DNA of 64,000 bases from Actinopolyspora alba. GTDB lineage: Bacteria; Actinomycetota; Actinomycetes; Mycobacteriales; Pseudonocardiaceae. Every line of letters starts with the position of its first letter. Position 1 is the first letter of the stretch. The DNA lies in assembly GCF_900112765.1 (NCBI RefSeq), contig NZ_FOMZ01000009.1, positions 62,001-126,000 of the forward strand, in the 5' to 3' direction. Under the pieces are notes generated by a model that had not been told where the DNA came from, did not search any database, and saw only the letters and a program-made list of their open reading frames with translations. Of the stretch, positions 46,365-55,794 are shown one piece after another. The translations under genes were made by a program, and so were the position numbers.

Positions 46365-47174
46365 TTGACGGAATCGGCAATTGATCCCGGTGTACTGGAT
46401 CGTGGGCACGTTCGACTGATGTTGCGCGGTTCCCGCGCGACGATCGTTCTCGATCGACCGGATCAACTCAACGCGCAGACGCCGGACACCTGGAAGGCGT
46501 TACGCGAAATCGGACAGAACCTCGCACCCGAGGTGCGCGTCGTCGTTGTCCGGGGGGAGGGGAGGGCGTTCTCCGCCGGGTTGGATCGGCGACTGTTCGA
46601 ATCCGAACAGGTCGACGGTGCACCCGGGCTGTTGTCGCTGGCCTCCAGCCCGGTTGAGCAGGGTGACGCCGAGATAGCCGCGTTCCAACAGGGATTCAGT
46701 TGGTTGCGTGATCCCGAGCGGGTGACGATCGCGGCGGTTCGGGGGCACGCCATCGGCGCGGGTTTCCAACTGGCACTGGCCTGTGACATGCGTGTGCTGG
46801 CCACCGACGCCAAGCTGCGCATGGCCGAGACCAGTCTCGGTCTGGTTCCCGACCTCGGGGGCACGTTGCCGCTGGTTCGGGCCGTCGGTTACTCCAGAGC
46901 CGTCGAGATGTGCCTGACCGGGCGGGAAGTGGACGCCGATGAGGCCTCCCGGATCGGGTTGGCCAACTCGGTGGTCGAACCCGAGCATCTGGAGGACGCG
47001 ACCGATCAGCTCGTCGAGGCGATCATCCGGTCGCCCACCGGGGCGGTACGCGAGACCCTCGCGCTGTTGTCCCAGGCGGAGGAGGCCGAGGATCCCGAGC
47101 AGCAGTTCGCCGCGGAACGAGCGGCCCAGCTGCGCAGGCTGCGGGAGCTGATGGGTGGTTCCGGCGGCGAGTAG
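46365..47174 (+). CDS. Enoyl-CoA hydratase/isomerase family protein (EchA12-like)
   Basis: 269 aa from TTG 46365 with GGAGG 6 nt upstream. Crotonase fold: RPDQLNAQTPDTW, the oxyanion-hole region RGEGRAFSAGLD (about residues 64-75) and RGHAIGAGFQLALACD (about 126-141), then AETSLGLVPDLGG (about 151-163). The first catalytic Glu of hydratases is replaced by Gln (FQL), while the second (AETS) is kept; this is the isomerase-like arrangement, so a plain hydratase call would be unsafe. A TAGGGT hexamer lies at 46315-46320. Confidence 0.9.
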   Translation: MTESAIDPGVLDRGHVRLMLRGSRATIVLDRPDQLNAQTPDTWKALREIGQNLAPEVRVVVVRGEGRAFSAGLDRRLFESEQVDGAPGLLSLASSPVEQGDAEIAAFQQGFSWLRDPERVTIAAVRGHAIGAGFQLALACDMRVLATDAKLRMAETSLGLVPDLGGTLPLVRAVGYSRAVEMCLTGREVDADEASRIGLANSVVEPEHLEDATDQLVEAIIRSPTGAVRETLALLSQAEEAEDPEQQFAAERAAQLRRLRELMGGSGGE

Positions 47175-47390
47175 AGCTCCGGCGGAATCAGCTGTTCGGA
47201 CGGTGCGGGCCGTGGAAAGGGAGTCGGGCACGGGCCGCACCGGGCCGCGCCTCGGGTTGAGCGCGCCCACAGCGGCGACCGGCTCCACCGGGGCGGCACC
47301 GGGTCGCGACGGTCCTGCCCGTTTCGGTCTAGACCAGTCGCGACACCGGTGGGGAGTCGATTCATGACCACTCCCGGCGTGCTCGCCGGT

Positions 47391-48134
47391 TCAGCGCAGC
47401 CGCGGTACGCGCTTGCCGTAGTGCTCCAGCCGCTCGGCGTTGGCCTCGTCACCGCCGGGAACGTTGGAACTGCGCCACCACGGCAGCGAGATGCCGGCCT
47501 CACTGGCACGTTCGTACGTCTCGACCATGAGCAGATTCCACAGGAACACGTTGGCCAGTGACGACCCCGGTGCCGTCGCCGGTCGCTGCTCCGGGTGTGT
47601 GATGTCGCCCGCGGGCACCATGGTGTCCAGCACGACCGTGGCCTGATCCGCCAGTGTGCCCGCCTCCGTGCGTCGCGGGGCTCCCGCTGCCGCGGCGGGT
47701 GAGGTCACCGCGATGACCTGTGATCCCTCACGGCGTGCCGTGGCCGCCAGTTCCACCGGATAGGGGTTGATCCCCGAGTTGGAAAACACCACGAGCACAT
47801 CGGTGCCGCCGCGCAACCCCGATTCCCGGAGCACGTCTTCGGCGAGTCCCTCGCGCCGTTCGGTGGTCGTGCTGGTCGCTGCGCCGTGCAGCGGGAGCAG
47901 ATCGGGGTGGTACAGCGGGCGAACCGCGGCCAGTCCTCCTGCTCGGTAGAAGCTTTCCAGTACACCGGCAAGGGAGTGCCCCGCACCCGCGGTGAACACG
48001 AGACCGTCTGCCTCGACGCAGTCGATCAGCGTTTTCGCCGCCTCACCCAGTGCGGCCCTGTTGTGCTCGGCCGCTCGATCCAGGTCCTGCAGGCTCCGTT
48101 CGGCGTGCTTGCGTGCGTGCGAACCGTCCGTCAT
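47391..48134 (-). CDS. SIS-domain phosphosugar-binding protein (UPF0309 type)
   Basis: 247 aa from ATG 48134 with AGAGGA just upstream. The SIS fold is shown by VFTAGAGHSLAGVLESFYRAGGL (about 45-67) and TDVLVVFSNSGINPYPVELA (about 108-127). Proteins of this group bind phosphosugars such as amino-sugar phosphates, and relatives include the MurNAc 6-phosphate etherase. No catalytic assignment can be made by eye. It is transcribed away from the Imm1-like gene. The neighbourhood to the right is rich in cell-wall peptide genes. Confidence 0.88.
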   Translation of the reverse strand: MTDGSHARKHAERSLQDLDRAAEHNRAALGEAAKTLIDCVEADGLVFTAGAGHSLAGVLESFYRAGGLAAVRPLYHPDLLPLHGAATSTTTERREGLAEDVLRESGLRGGTDVLVVFSNSGINPYPVELAATARREGSQVIAVTSPAAAAGAPRRTEAGTLADQATVVLDTMVPAGDITHPEQRPATAPGSSLANVFLWNLLMVETYERASEAGISLPWWRSSNVPGGDEANAERLEHYGKRVPRLR

Positions 48135-48509
48135 GCCGTCCTCTCGGCTGGATTCTGGTGTCGTGAGCCGATAATCGCAGCGGAATCCCCGAGGCTGTGC
48201 CATGTGTGACAGATCACTCCTAGCTGGGTGCCTCGGGATGTGTGCCGCGAACCCGGCGCCGGTCGTCGGAAACCGGGAGCCGAGCCGTGCGCGGCGTTGT
48301 CCACCGTTCGGTGATTTCCGCCGGTGCCGTATCGGATCACTGCGTGTACCCACGGTAATCTCTCGAGCGGCCCCGGAGCCGACCGACATCGCTTTCGATC
48401 ACCGGCCCGTTCGGTCGTACCCCGAGGCTGGCAGCATGATCGCAACAGCTTGGTGGGTTCTAACGGGTGCCACCAGGGAAACGGGTACACGGATTGGAAC
48501 ACGGAAGGC
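48135..48509. other. Divergent promoter region
   Basis: 375 bp between the SIS gene and the Imm1-like gene. Contains ATGTGTGACAGAT at 48202-48214, differing at one base from the palindrome at 5361. No gene or RNA structure stands out. Confidence 0.35.
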
Positions 48510-49226
48510 ATGTCGAATCCGCCGTCACACGACGAGCCGACCGCGCCGGGGAACCTCGCGGAGATCTTCGCCCGCTTGACGGACGTGCCGTTGGACCACG
48601 TGGACAAGCTGCTCGACACCACCGAGTCCGTCTACGCGGACCTCAACAGGGTGATGGAACATCCGTACTGGGCGGATCTGGTGTTCCACCAAGGGGCCGC
48701 GCTGCGGGCGTTGCGAGAGGCCCGGGCCGAGCTCGACGCCTTCCGCGCCGAAGCCGTCGGAGCGCGCAACACCGAACTCGGGATCACGGTCGCCACCGGT
48801 GTGATCGGTGACGAACGGGAGTACGCCGAACGCGACGAGCGCAAGCGTGAACTGGTGGAAAAGTTGCTTCGGCCACCGCGACAGGGCCGAGCCTGCCAGC
48901 TCTACGTCTGGGACCGTCCGTACGAGAACGAGGAGGAGCCCGGCCCCTACAGCGGGATTCGGGTCGTGACCTCGGCCGACGACGAGATGGGAGTGCTCAA
49001 CTACACCGAGGAGGACGAGGAGGGGCAGCTCTCCTCCTGGCAGACCCGTAGCAGTGATCCCGATCCACAGGCCCCCGTGCTGCGTTTCGACCTCGGTAGC
49101 CCGCTGGCCTTTCCCGCCGACTCGGTGCTGGGGTTCGCCGAGCTCCGCGCGGCGCTGGACGAGTTCGTCAGCACCGGTGCCCGTCCCGAGTCGGTCCACT
49201 GGCAACAGGCTCGCTGGGGACGGTAG
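48510..49226 (+). CDS. Imm1-like immunity protein, orphan
   Basis: 238 aa from ATG 48510, with GGAAGG directly upstream. The first 120 residues are helical and charged. The second half resembles the Imm1 family: GIRVVTSADDEMGVLNYTEED, then VLGFAELRAALDEFVSTGARPESVHWQ near the end, matching the family's closing helix and RP..V.W pattern. Imm1 proteins neutralise nuclease-type toxins of polymorphic or contact-dependent systems. No toxin gene is next to it, so function is inferred only. Confidence 0.7.
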   Translation: MSNPPSHDEPTAPGNLAEIFARLTDVPLDHVDKLLDTTESVYADLNRVMEHPYWADLVFHQGAALRALREARAELDAFRAEAVGARNTELGITVATGVIGDEREYAERDERKRELVEKLLRPPRQGRACQLYVWDRPYENEEEPGPYSGIRVVTSADDEMGVLNYTEEDEEGQLSSWQTRSSDPDPQAPVLRFDLGSPLAFPADSVLGFAELRAALDEFVSTGARPESVHWQQARWGR

Positions 49227-49250
49227 TTGGCTCCGGTCGTCACTACCCGT

Positions 49251-49298
49251 TGTCGGACCTCCCGGAGCGAGAGCACTCGGGAGGCTCCGCCGGGCGAG
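49251..49298 (+). repeat. Intergenic repeat family 2, copy C
   Basis: TGTCGGACCTCCCGGAGCGA, then GAGC, a short spacer and CGGGAGG-CTCCGCC. CCTCCCG pairs with CGGGAGG around a 13-nt loop, and outer GTTGTCG/CGACAAC arms (49249-49311) extend it. It lies between convergent genes and may also act as a terminator. Confidence 0.75.
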
Positions 49299-49328
49299 TA
49301 GCTCGACAACCCGGCCGGAAGACTCCGA

Positions 49329-50156
49329 TCAGCCGTAGAGCTCCTGCACGGCTCGGGAGGCCACGGTCGTGATCACCTTGAACGTTTTCATCGCCGTGGT
49401 CATGTCGGCTGCCTCGAAGTCCACCGCACGAGCGCCGGTTCGTTCCACAGTGGGAATCAGTTCGACGGCATCGGCGAGGTGCGTACCGGTGAACTCGAGT
49501 TCGATCCGGTGGGCCGAGGTTTTCGGGGTGCCGCGTCCCGCCTGCCGCATGGACAGCTCGGCGGCGGAGCTGATGTCGGCGGCGGTGCGTTCCGGCGGCG
49601 AGCAGACCGCCGCGTACCTGCTCACGCACTCCTTGACCGCGACCGTGTGGCTGCCCGGGGTGTATTCCCGCGCGTCCGAGCAGGTCAGATCATCGCCGGT
49701 GACCAGCAGTACCGGCACCCCGTACTCGGCGGCCAGCGCCGCGTTGAGCCTGCCCTCGCTCGCGTGCGCGCCGTTCAGCCACACCCCGAGCAGTCCGTTC
49801 TCCATGTAGGTGTGTGAGAGGACGCCGTCGGCACCCGCGCCGGTGTGGTAGCCGAGGAACACCACTCCGTCCACGCCCGAGTCGATTCCTTCCATCATCG
49901 ACAGTGGTTTGTGGCGTCCGGTCAGCATGCGCGCACGCGTGTCGAGTCGCTCCAGCAGCAGGTGCCGTTGGATCGAGTGCGCCTCGTTGACCAGCGTCGC
50001 GTTCGCGCCACCGGCCGCGAGCCCGGCCACGCAGGCGTTGACGTCGCCGGTGAACAGCTCTCGGAACCGTTGCCAGGCTTCGGTGCCCGCCACCACGTCG
50101 TCCGTGCCGGTGACACCGGTGGCGCCTTCCATGTCCGCAGAGATCAGGATCCGCAC
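49329..50156 (-). CDS. M55-family D-aminopeptidase (DppA-like)
   Basis: 275 aa from GTG 50156, with GGTGGA 6 nt upstream. Zinc peptidase that removes N-terminal D-amino acids from short peptides. The metal ligands are in SADMEGATGV (D8, E10), VFLGYHTGAGADGVLSHT and the LNGAHASEGRLNAALA motif. In Bacillus subtilis dppA sits with the dipeptide ABC transporter; here it is divergent from such a transporter across 141 bp, which suggests shared control. Likely processes D-Ala-containing cell-wall peptides. Confidence 0.92.
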   Translation of the reverse strand: MRILISADMEGATGVTGTDDVVAGTEAWQRFRELFTGDVNACVAGLAAGGANATLVNEAHSIQRHLLLERLDTRARMLTGRHKPLSMMEGIDSGVDGVVFLGYHTGAGADGVLSHTYMENGLLGVWLNGAHASEGRLNAALAAEYGVPVLLVTGDDLTCSDAREYTPGSHTVAVKECVSRYAAVCSPPERTAADISSAAELSMRQAGRGTPKTSAHRIELEFTGTHLADAVELIPTVERTGARAVDFEAADMTTAMKTFKVITTVASRAVQELYG

Positions 50157-50297
50157 GGTCGTCCACCCTAGACGCCCGGCGCCGTCCCGGGCACTCCCGA
50201 ACCGCGCGTGGCGTTTCGGCGTGCTCGCCACGCCGAACCGGTGAATCATTGACCGGGAACCGTTTCGAGTGGTTCGTTCGTCACGAAGAGCGAAAGG

Positions 50298-52148
50298 GTG
50301 ATCACAGTGGGTGTGAGATCTTCAGGGGCTCGGAGAGCGGCCCCACGCGCCCTGCTGCTGATCCTCACGCTGCTCCTCGCGGCGCTGGTGCCCGCCTTCG
50401 GGAAGCACGAGCCCGCTACCGCCGCTGATTCCCCGAACGGGGGAGGGGTCACCCTTCGGGTCGGTATCCAGCAGGAATTCGACTCGCTCAACCCGTTCCT
50501 CGGGTTCAGCCTCGCCTCGACCGACGTGTTCCGGTTGATCTACCCCACTCTGACCACCTACAGCGCCGAGGACTTCTCGGTCGTACCGGAACTCGCCACC
50601 GACTGGAAGTCCTCCGAGGACAAGCTCACCTGGACGTTCCACATCAGGCGGGGAGTGCACTGGTCCGACGGAAGGCCGGTGACCGCCCACGACGTGGCCT
50701 ACACCTTCAAGCGGATGATGAACGACCCCGCCGCGGCCACGGCCAACGGCAACTACGTGGACAACTTCAGCTCGGTGACCGCTCCCGACGATCGCACCGT
50801 GGTGATCCGCACCGAGAGTCCACAGGCCACCATGCGCTCCATCGCCGCCCCGATAGTCCCCCGCCACGTCTGGTCGAGGATCGACAACGTGGCCGAGTTC
50901 GCCAACCAGCGGATGCCCGTCGTGGGAAGCGGTCCGTTCGTGGCCACCGAGTACCGTCCCCAGCAGTATCTGACGCTGCGCGCCAACGAGGACTTCTGGC
51001 GTGGCGCTCCCACGGTCGACCGGCTGCGGTTCGTCAACTTCGAGAACAGCGACGCCGCCGTGCAGGCGCTGCGCAAGGGCGAGATCGACGTGGTCCGCGA
51101 TCTCACGCCCACCCAGTTCGACGCGCTGCGCGGCACCGACGACATCCGCCGGGTACGCGGCAAGGGGCGGCGGTTCTTCGAGATCGTGCTCAACCCGGGT
51201 GCCGCCAACAGCGCGGGCGATCCCATCGGGACCGGGCATCCCGCGTTGCGCGACGCCCGTGTGCGCAGGGCCATCGATCGGGCCATCGACCGTGAACGCC
51301 TCGTCGAGCGGGTGCTCGGCGGTTACGGAACCGTCGGCGCGGGGTACCTGCCCCCGATATTCGAGGACTACTACTGGACCCCTCCGCCGGAGGCGAGACG
51401 CCCGTTCTCGATCGAAGCGGCCAACCGGGCGCTGAACGAGGCGGGCTATCCCCGCGGTCCCGACGGGGTTCGCCGCGGCCCCTCCGGGAGGGCCCTGGAC
51501 TTCGAGTTCGTGCTGCACGGTGACTCGCCCACCGACGCGCTGGTCGGGAAGTTCGTCAAGGAGTGGCTGTCCCGGTTGGGAATCCGGGTGAGGCCACAAC
51601 CGGTTTCGGACAACCAGGTCAACCAGCGCACCACCGCCGGTGACTTCGACATGGTGGTCAGCGGGTGGTCGGTCAATCCGGACCCGGACTACGTGCTGCG
51701 ACTGCAGACCTGCGGTGCCAGGCCCAAGCCTGGTGGCGGCGGTCTGCCCGACAGTTTCCTCTGCGACCGGCGCTATGACGAGCTCTACGCCCAACAGCTC
51801 GCCGAGTTCGACCACTCCCGACGGGTCGACCTGATCCGAAAGGCGCAGCGCCGGTTCCACCGGATGGCCACCGGGTTGATCCTGTTCTACCCCAACACGC
51901 TGGAGGCGTACCGCTCCGACCGTTTCGCGGGATTCGAGCGGCAGCCGTCCGAAGGCGGGGTCATCACCGCGCAGCAGGGCTACTGGGGCTACTACGGAGC
52001 CCGTCCCACCGAACAGGCGCGAACGGCCTCGGGTGGTGCCGGATATCGCTCGGCGGCCTTCGTCGTCGTCGGAGTGCTACTGCTCGGCGCGATCGTGGTC
52101 GTGTCCGTGGCGGCGCGTCGTCGACGTACAGCGGAACACCGGGAATAG
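50298..52148 (+). CDS. Family 5 peptide-binding protein with C-terminal membrane anchor
   Basis: 616 aa from GTG 50298; a GTG at 50307 is equally possible. N-terminal signal peptide (ALLLILTLLLAALVPAFG) but no lipobox cysteine. The SBP_bac_5 domain (about 50-575) has LNPFLGFS, WTFHIRRGVHWSDGRPVTAHDVAYT and the late WGYYG. A single hydrophobic helix close to the C-terminus (about 582-604) followed by Arg-rich residues should anchor it to the membrane, instead of the usual lipid. It feeds the permeases encoded downstream. First gene of the importer operon. Confidence 0.9.
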   Translation: MITVGVRSSGARRAAPRALLLILTLLLAALVPAFGKHEPATAADSPNGGGVTLRVGIQQEFDSLNPFLGFSLASTDVFRLIYPTLTTYSAEDFSVVPELATDWKSSEDKLTWTFHIRRGVHWSDGRPVTAHDVAYTFKRMMNDPAAATANGNYVDNFSSVTAPDDRTVVIRTESPQATMRSIAAPIVPRHVWSRIDNVAEFANQRMPVVGSGPFVATEYRPQQYLTLRANEDFWRGAPTVDRLRFVNFENSDAAVQALRKGEIDVVRDLTPTQFDALRGTDDIRRVRGKGRRFFEIVLNPGAANSAGDPIGTGHPALRDARVRRAIDRAIDRERLVERVLGGYGTVGAGYLPPIFEDYYWTPPPEARRPFSIEAANRALNEAGYPRGPDGVRRGPSGRALDFEFVLHGDSPTDALVGKFVKEWLSRLGIRVRPQPVSDNQVNQRTTAGDFDMVVSGWSVNPDPDYVLRLQTCGARPKPGGGGLPDSFLCDRRYDELYAQQLAEFDHSRRVDLIRKAQRRFHRMATGLILFYPNTLEAYRSDRFAGFERQPSEGGVITAQQGYWGYYGARPTEQARTASGGAGYRSAAFVVVGVLLLGAIVVVSVAARRRRTAEHRE

Positions 52149-52151
52149 GCC

Positions 52152-53186
52152 ATGACGGACACTCGTGACGAACTCGAGACCCGCGGCCCCGCGAGTGGGC
52201 CGCCACCACTGCTGCGGTTCGTGGCCGCGAAGGTCGGCGGGGGTGTGGTGAGCCTGTTCCTGGTGGCAGTGCTCGGTTTCTTCCTGTTCCGGGTACTGCC
52301 GGGCGATCCGGCTCGCACCATGACCAGGTCCACACCGGTCAGCGCCGAACAGCTGGCGGCGCTGCGCCACCGCTTCGGCCTGGACCAGCCGTTGTACCTG
52401 CAGTTCCGCGACTTTCTGCTGAACCTGCTGCACGGCGACCTGGGGACGTCCTACATCTACAACCGCCCCGTCGCGGAACTGATCGTCGAGCGGATCGGTC
52501 CCACCGTGCTGTTGGTGGGCACCGCCACCGTGCTGGCGGTGCTGGTCGGGCTCTGGATGGGAACCCGTGCCGCCTGGCGGCAGGGCGGTGCGGTGGACCG
52601 GTGGTTCACCTCGGTGGGGTTGACGTTGTGGTCGGTACCCACCTTCTGGCTCGGACTGCTGCTGCTGATGGCCTTCGGGGTCGGCGTCGGTCCGCTTCCC
52701 GGGTTGTTCCCCGTGGCCGGCATGTCCTCTCCCGACGTTCCGCCGGGCGTGGTCGCCCGGGTGCTGGACGTGGCCCACCACCTGGTGCTGCCGTGCCTGA
52801 CGCTCGTGGCGGTGATCTACGCGCAGTTCATGATGGTCATGCGCACCTCGCTGCTAGAGGAGATGGGTGCCGAGTACCTGACCACCGCCCGTGCCAAGGG
52901 ACTGCGCGAGGATCTGGTGCGGCGCAGGCACGCCGTGCCGAACGCCCTGCTTCCCACCGTGACGCTGATCTTTCTGCACCTCGGGCTGGTGGTGGCCGGG
53001 GCGATCACGGTGGAGACCGTCTTCTCCTGGCCCGGACTCGGGTTGCTGACCTACGAGGCGCTGCGGGTGCCCGATCTGCCGTTGTTGCAGGGAACGTTCA
53101 TTGTGCTGGCAGGGAGCGTGATCGTGATGAACGTGCTGGCCGAGCTGATCTACCGACTCCTCGACCCGAGGGTGCGTGACTCGTGA
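52152..53186 (+). CDS. Oligopeptide/dipeptide ABC permease (DppB type)
   Basis: 344 aa. Six helices in the DppB/OppB order, with a first helix then the long periplasmic loop including RHRFGLDQPLYLQF, and the cytoplasmic EAA loop EYLTTARAKGLREDLVRRRHAVPNALLP (about 235-263). Pairs with the following DppC-type subunit, whose start overlaps its stop by 4 bp. Confidence 0.94.
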   Translation: MTDTRDELETRGPASGPPPLLRFVAAKVGGGVVSLFLVAVLGFFLFRVLPGDPARTMTRSTPVSAEQLAALRHRFGLDQPLYLQFRDFLLNLLHGDLGTSYIYNRPVAELIVERIGPTVLLVGTATVLAVLVGLWMGTRAAWRQGGAVDRWFTSVGLTLWSVPTFWLGLLLLMAFGVGVGPLPGLFPVAGMSSPDVPPGVVARVLDVAHHLVLPCLTLVAVIYAQFMMVMRTSLLEEMGAEYLTTARAKGLREDLVRRRHAVPNALLPTVTLIFLHLGLVVAGAITVETVFSWPGLGLLTYEALRVPDLPLLQGTFIVLAGSVIVMNVLAELIYRLLDPRVRDS

Positions 53187-54085
53187 GCGCCCCGCCGAAC
53201 CCCACCGGAGTGACGGGGCGTCGGGTGGCCGCCCTGGCCGAGGGATGGCGTGTCTACCGCGCCGACCGGGGCGGGCTGTTCGGCCTGGCCGTGCTGCTGT
53301 TGGTCGTGGGGCTGGCCCTGCTGGCGCCGGTGCTCACCCGGTCCGAGGGGCTCGACGTCACCAGGGTGCGGGGGGAGCCGCTGCGACCGCCGAGCGCGAC
53401 GAACTGGTTGGGAACCGACGAGTCGGGGCGTTCGGTGCTGCTGCTGACCTGGTGGGGAGCCCGGATGTCGCTGCTGGTCGGGTTGTCCGCGGCGGCGCTG
53501 TCGATGGTGATCGGAACAGTGGTTGGGTTGCTGGCCGCCCACTTCGGTGGCTGGGTCGCCACACTGCTGCTGCGGGTGACCGATTTTTTCCTGGTACTGC
53601 CCGCGCTGGTGCTGGCCATAGCCCTGTCCACCGTGCTGTCGAGGGGAGTGTTCACCATCGTGCTCGCCATCGGGGTGACCTCCTGGCCGCAGACCGCCCG
53701 ACTGGTGCGGGCACAGACGCTCACGGTGGAAACGCGTCCCTACATCGAGCGAGCCAGAGCACTCGGCGGGGGACATCGGCATCTGCTCGGAAAGCACGTG
53801 CTGCCCGCTGTGCTGCCGCTGGTGTTCGCCACCACCACGCTCACCGTGGCCAGCGCGATCATCGCCGAGTCGACGCTCTCCTTCCTGGGGCTGGGGGATC
53901 CGTCCATGATCTCGTGGGGATCGATGCTCAAGTCCGCCATGGACACCGGAGCCGTGACGGCGGGTGCCTGGTGGTACCTGCTACCACCCGGTCTGGGCAT
54001 CGCGATCGTGGTGCTGAGCTTCACGTTGTGCGGCCGTGCGCTGGAAACCGTGCTGAATCCGAGACTGCGGGGAACACGCCGATGA
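53183..54085 (+). CDS. Oligopeptide/dipeptide ABC permease (DppC type)
   Basis: 300 aa from GTG 53183. The N-terminal segment of DppC proteins, GTDESGRSVLLLTWWGARMSL, and the EAA loop YIERARALGGGHRHLLGKHVLP (about 190-211) are clear; five to six helices. Overlaps both neighbours by 4 bp, so the importer subunits are coupled. Confidence 0.94.
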   Translation: MSAPPNPTGVTGRRVAALAEGWRVYRADRGGLFGLAVLLLVVGLALLAPVLTRSEGLDVTRVRGEPLRPPSATNWLGTDESGRSVLLLTWWGARMSLLVGLSAAALSMVIGTVVGLLAAHFGGWVATLLLRVTDFFLVLPALVLAIALSTVLSRGVFTIVLAIGVTSWPQTARLVRAQTLTVETRPYIERARALGGGHRHLLGKHVLPAVLPLVFATTTLTVASAIIAESTLSFLGLGDPSMISWGSMLKSAMDTGAVTAGAWWYLLPPGLGIAIVVLSFTLCGRALETVLNPRLRGTRR

Positions 54086-55701
54086 ATCCGATACTGCGTA
54101 TGGACGGGGTTTCGGTCACCTATCGCGGTTCCGTACGGCCGCGACAGGCCGTGATCGACGCGAACCTGACGTTGGAACCCGGCGCCACGCTGGGACTGGC
54201 GGGCGAGTCCGGTTGCGGCAAGACGAGCCTCGCGCTGGCGGTGCTGCGGCTGTTGCCGCGTTCGGCCGACGTCGACGGCACGATTCTGCTCGACGGTCAG
54301 GACATCGAGCGACTCACCTGGGGCGGGTTGCGCGCCGCGCGGTGGGCGAGTGCCTCGGTGGTTTTCCAGGGGGCCATGCACGCGCTCAATCCGGTTCGCA
54401 CCATCGCCGACCAGATAGCCGAACCGATCCGGTTGCACTCCTCCGAGCGTCTCTCGGCGGCGGTGTCGCGCGCCAGGGTGGTCGAGCTGTTGGAGCGGGT
54501 CGAGATTCCCGCTCGGCGTCGCGACGCCTATCCGCACGAGCTGTCCGGTGGGCAGCGACAGCGTGTGATGATCGCGATGGCCCTTGCCTGCGAGCCGCGC
54601 CTGATCATCGCGGACGAGCCCACGACCGCGCTGGACGTGGTGGTCCAGTCGCAGGTGCTGTCCCTGTTGCGGCGCCTGGTCGCCGAGCGCGGCATCGCGT
54701 TGTTGATGATCAGTCACGACCTCTCGGTACTGGCGGCGAGCTGTCGGCGGCTGGCGGTGATGTATCGGGGACGGCTGGTGGAGGAAGGTCCCGCTCACAG
54801 GCTCGCGAGCGCTCCGGAGCACGAGCACACCGGAGAGCTGGCGGCGGCGTTTCCCACGATCGGTGATACCGCCTCCCGCTATCAGGGGGCCGGTGAGCCC
54901 GTCGGGGCGGCCGGTTCCACCCGGCGACCGCTGCTGTCGGCCGAAGGGGTGAGCGTGGAGTTCACGGACCGCCATCGCAACCGGGTACCGGCGGTGCGCG
55001 AGGTCGATCTGGACGTCACCGGTGACGAGATACTCGCACTGGTCGGTCAGTCCGGTTCCGGGAAAACCACGCTGGCCCGCACCCTGCTCGGACTGCGGCG
55101 CCCCGATACCGGGGTGGTCCACTACGACGGGCGCCCGATTCCCACTTCCGGGCGGCGACTGCGGGACTTTCGGGGCAACGTGCAGCTGGTGCTGCAGGAT
55201 CCCACGGGCGCGTTGAACCCCCGTCACACCGTTTACGAGGCGGTGGCGGAGGGATTGCGGGTGCACGGCGGAGCGGCCGACGAGGCGGCCCGTGTGCACG
55301 AGGCGCTGGAAGCGGCCGAGCTGCGGCCCGCCGAGGAGTTCGCCGGGCGGTTCCCGCACGAGCTGTCCGGTGGGCAACGGCAGCGTGTCGTCATCGCGGG
55401 TGCGTTGGTGCTGTGTCCGCGGGTGCTGGTCGCCGACGAGCCGGTCGCCTCGTTGGACGCCACGGTGCGCGGTGAGATCCTGGCGCTGCTGCTGCGGCTG
55501 CGGCGCGAGCGAGGTGTGTCCAGCCTGGTCATCACGCACGATCTCGGGCTGGCGTGGAACATAGCCGATCGGGTGGCGGTGATGCGGGCAGGTGCGATAG
55601 TGGAGACGGGACCGGTTGAGCGGGTTCTGATCGATCCCGAGCACGAGTACACCACGGAGCTGCTCGCGGCGGTTCCCTCGTTCGAGCGAAGTGTTTCTTG
55701 A
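54082..55701 (+). CDS. Fused oligopeptide ABC ATPase (DppD-DppF type)
   Basis: 539 aa from ATG 54082, overlapping the DppC stop. Two complete ATPase domains in one chain: [17 protein letters not shown] and ADEPTTALD in the first (about 40-190), [17 protein letters not shown] and ADEPVASLD in the second (about 320-460). Most importers of this kind use two separate ATPases, so this is a fusion. Completes the importer begun at 50298. Confidence 0.95.
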   Translation: MNPILRMDGVSVTYRGSVRPRQAVIDANLTLEPGATLGLAGESGCGKTSLALAVLRLLPRSADVDGTILLDGQDIERLTWGGLRAARWASASVVFQGAMHALNPVRTIADQIAEPIRLHSSERLSAAVSRARVVELLERVEIPARRRDAYPHELSGGQRQRVMIAMALACEPRLIIADEPTTALDVVVQSQVLSLLRRLVAERGIALLMISHDLSVLAASCRRLAVMYRGRLVEEGPAHRLASAPEHEHTGELAAAFPTIGDTASRYQGAGEPVGAAGSTRRPLLSAEGVSVEFTDRHRNRVPAVREVDLDVTGDEILALVGQSGSGKTTLARTLLGLRRPDTGVVHYDGRPIPTSGRRLRDFRGNVQLVLQDPTGALNPRHTVYEAVAEGLRVHGGAADEAARVHEALEAAELRPAEEFAGRFPHELSGGQRQRVVIAGALVLCPRVLVADEPVASLDATVRGEILALLLRLRRERGVSSLVITHDLGLAWNIADRVAVMRAGAIVETGPVERVLIDPEHEYTTELLAAVPSFERSVS

Positions 55702-55794
55702 ACGCTCGTTTCCGGCATTCCCCCGGTCGCGGTGTACCTGTCTTCGAAGTGCTCGACCGAAGGACGAGCGGGTCAGCGTGTTCGTCGTGCGCTC

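Noticed and set aside
46365-47174. Calling the crotonase a true enoyl-CoA hydratase
   Set aside because: The first catalytic Glu is replaced by Gln, so hydratase activity should not be assumed; annotated only at family level.
48202-48220. CRP-like site TGTGA-N4-TCAC
   Set aside because: Spacing is 4 instead of 6 and no cAMP-receptor target logic is visible; left as a possible general operator.
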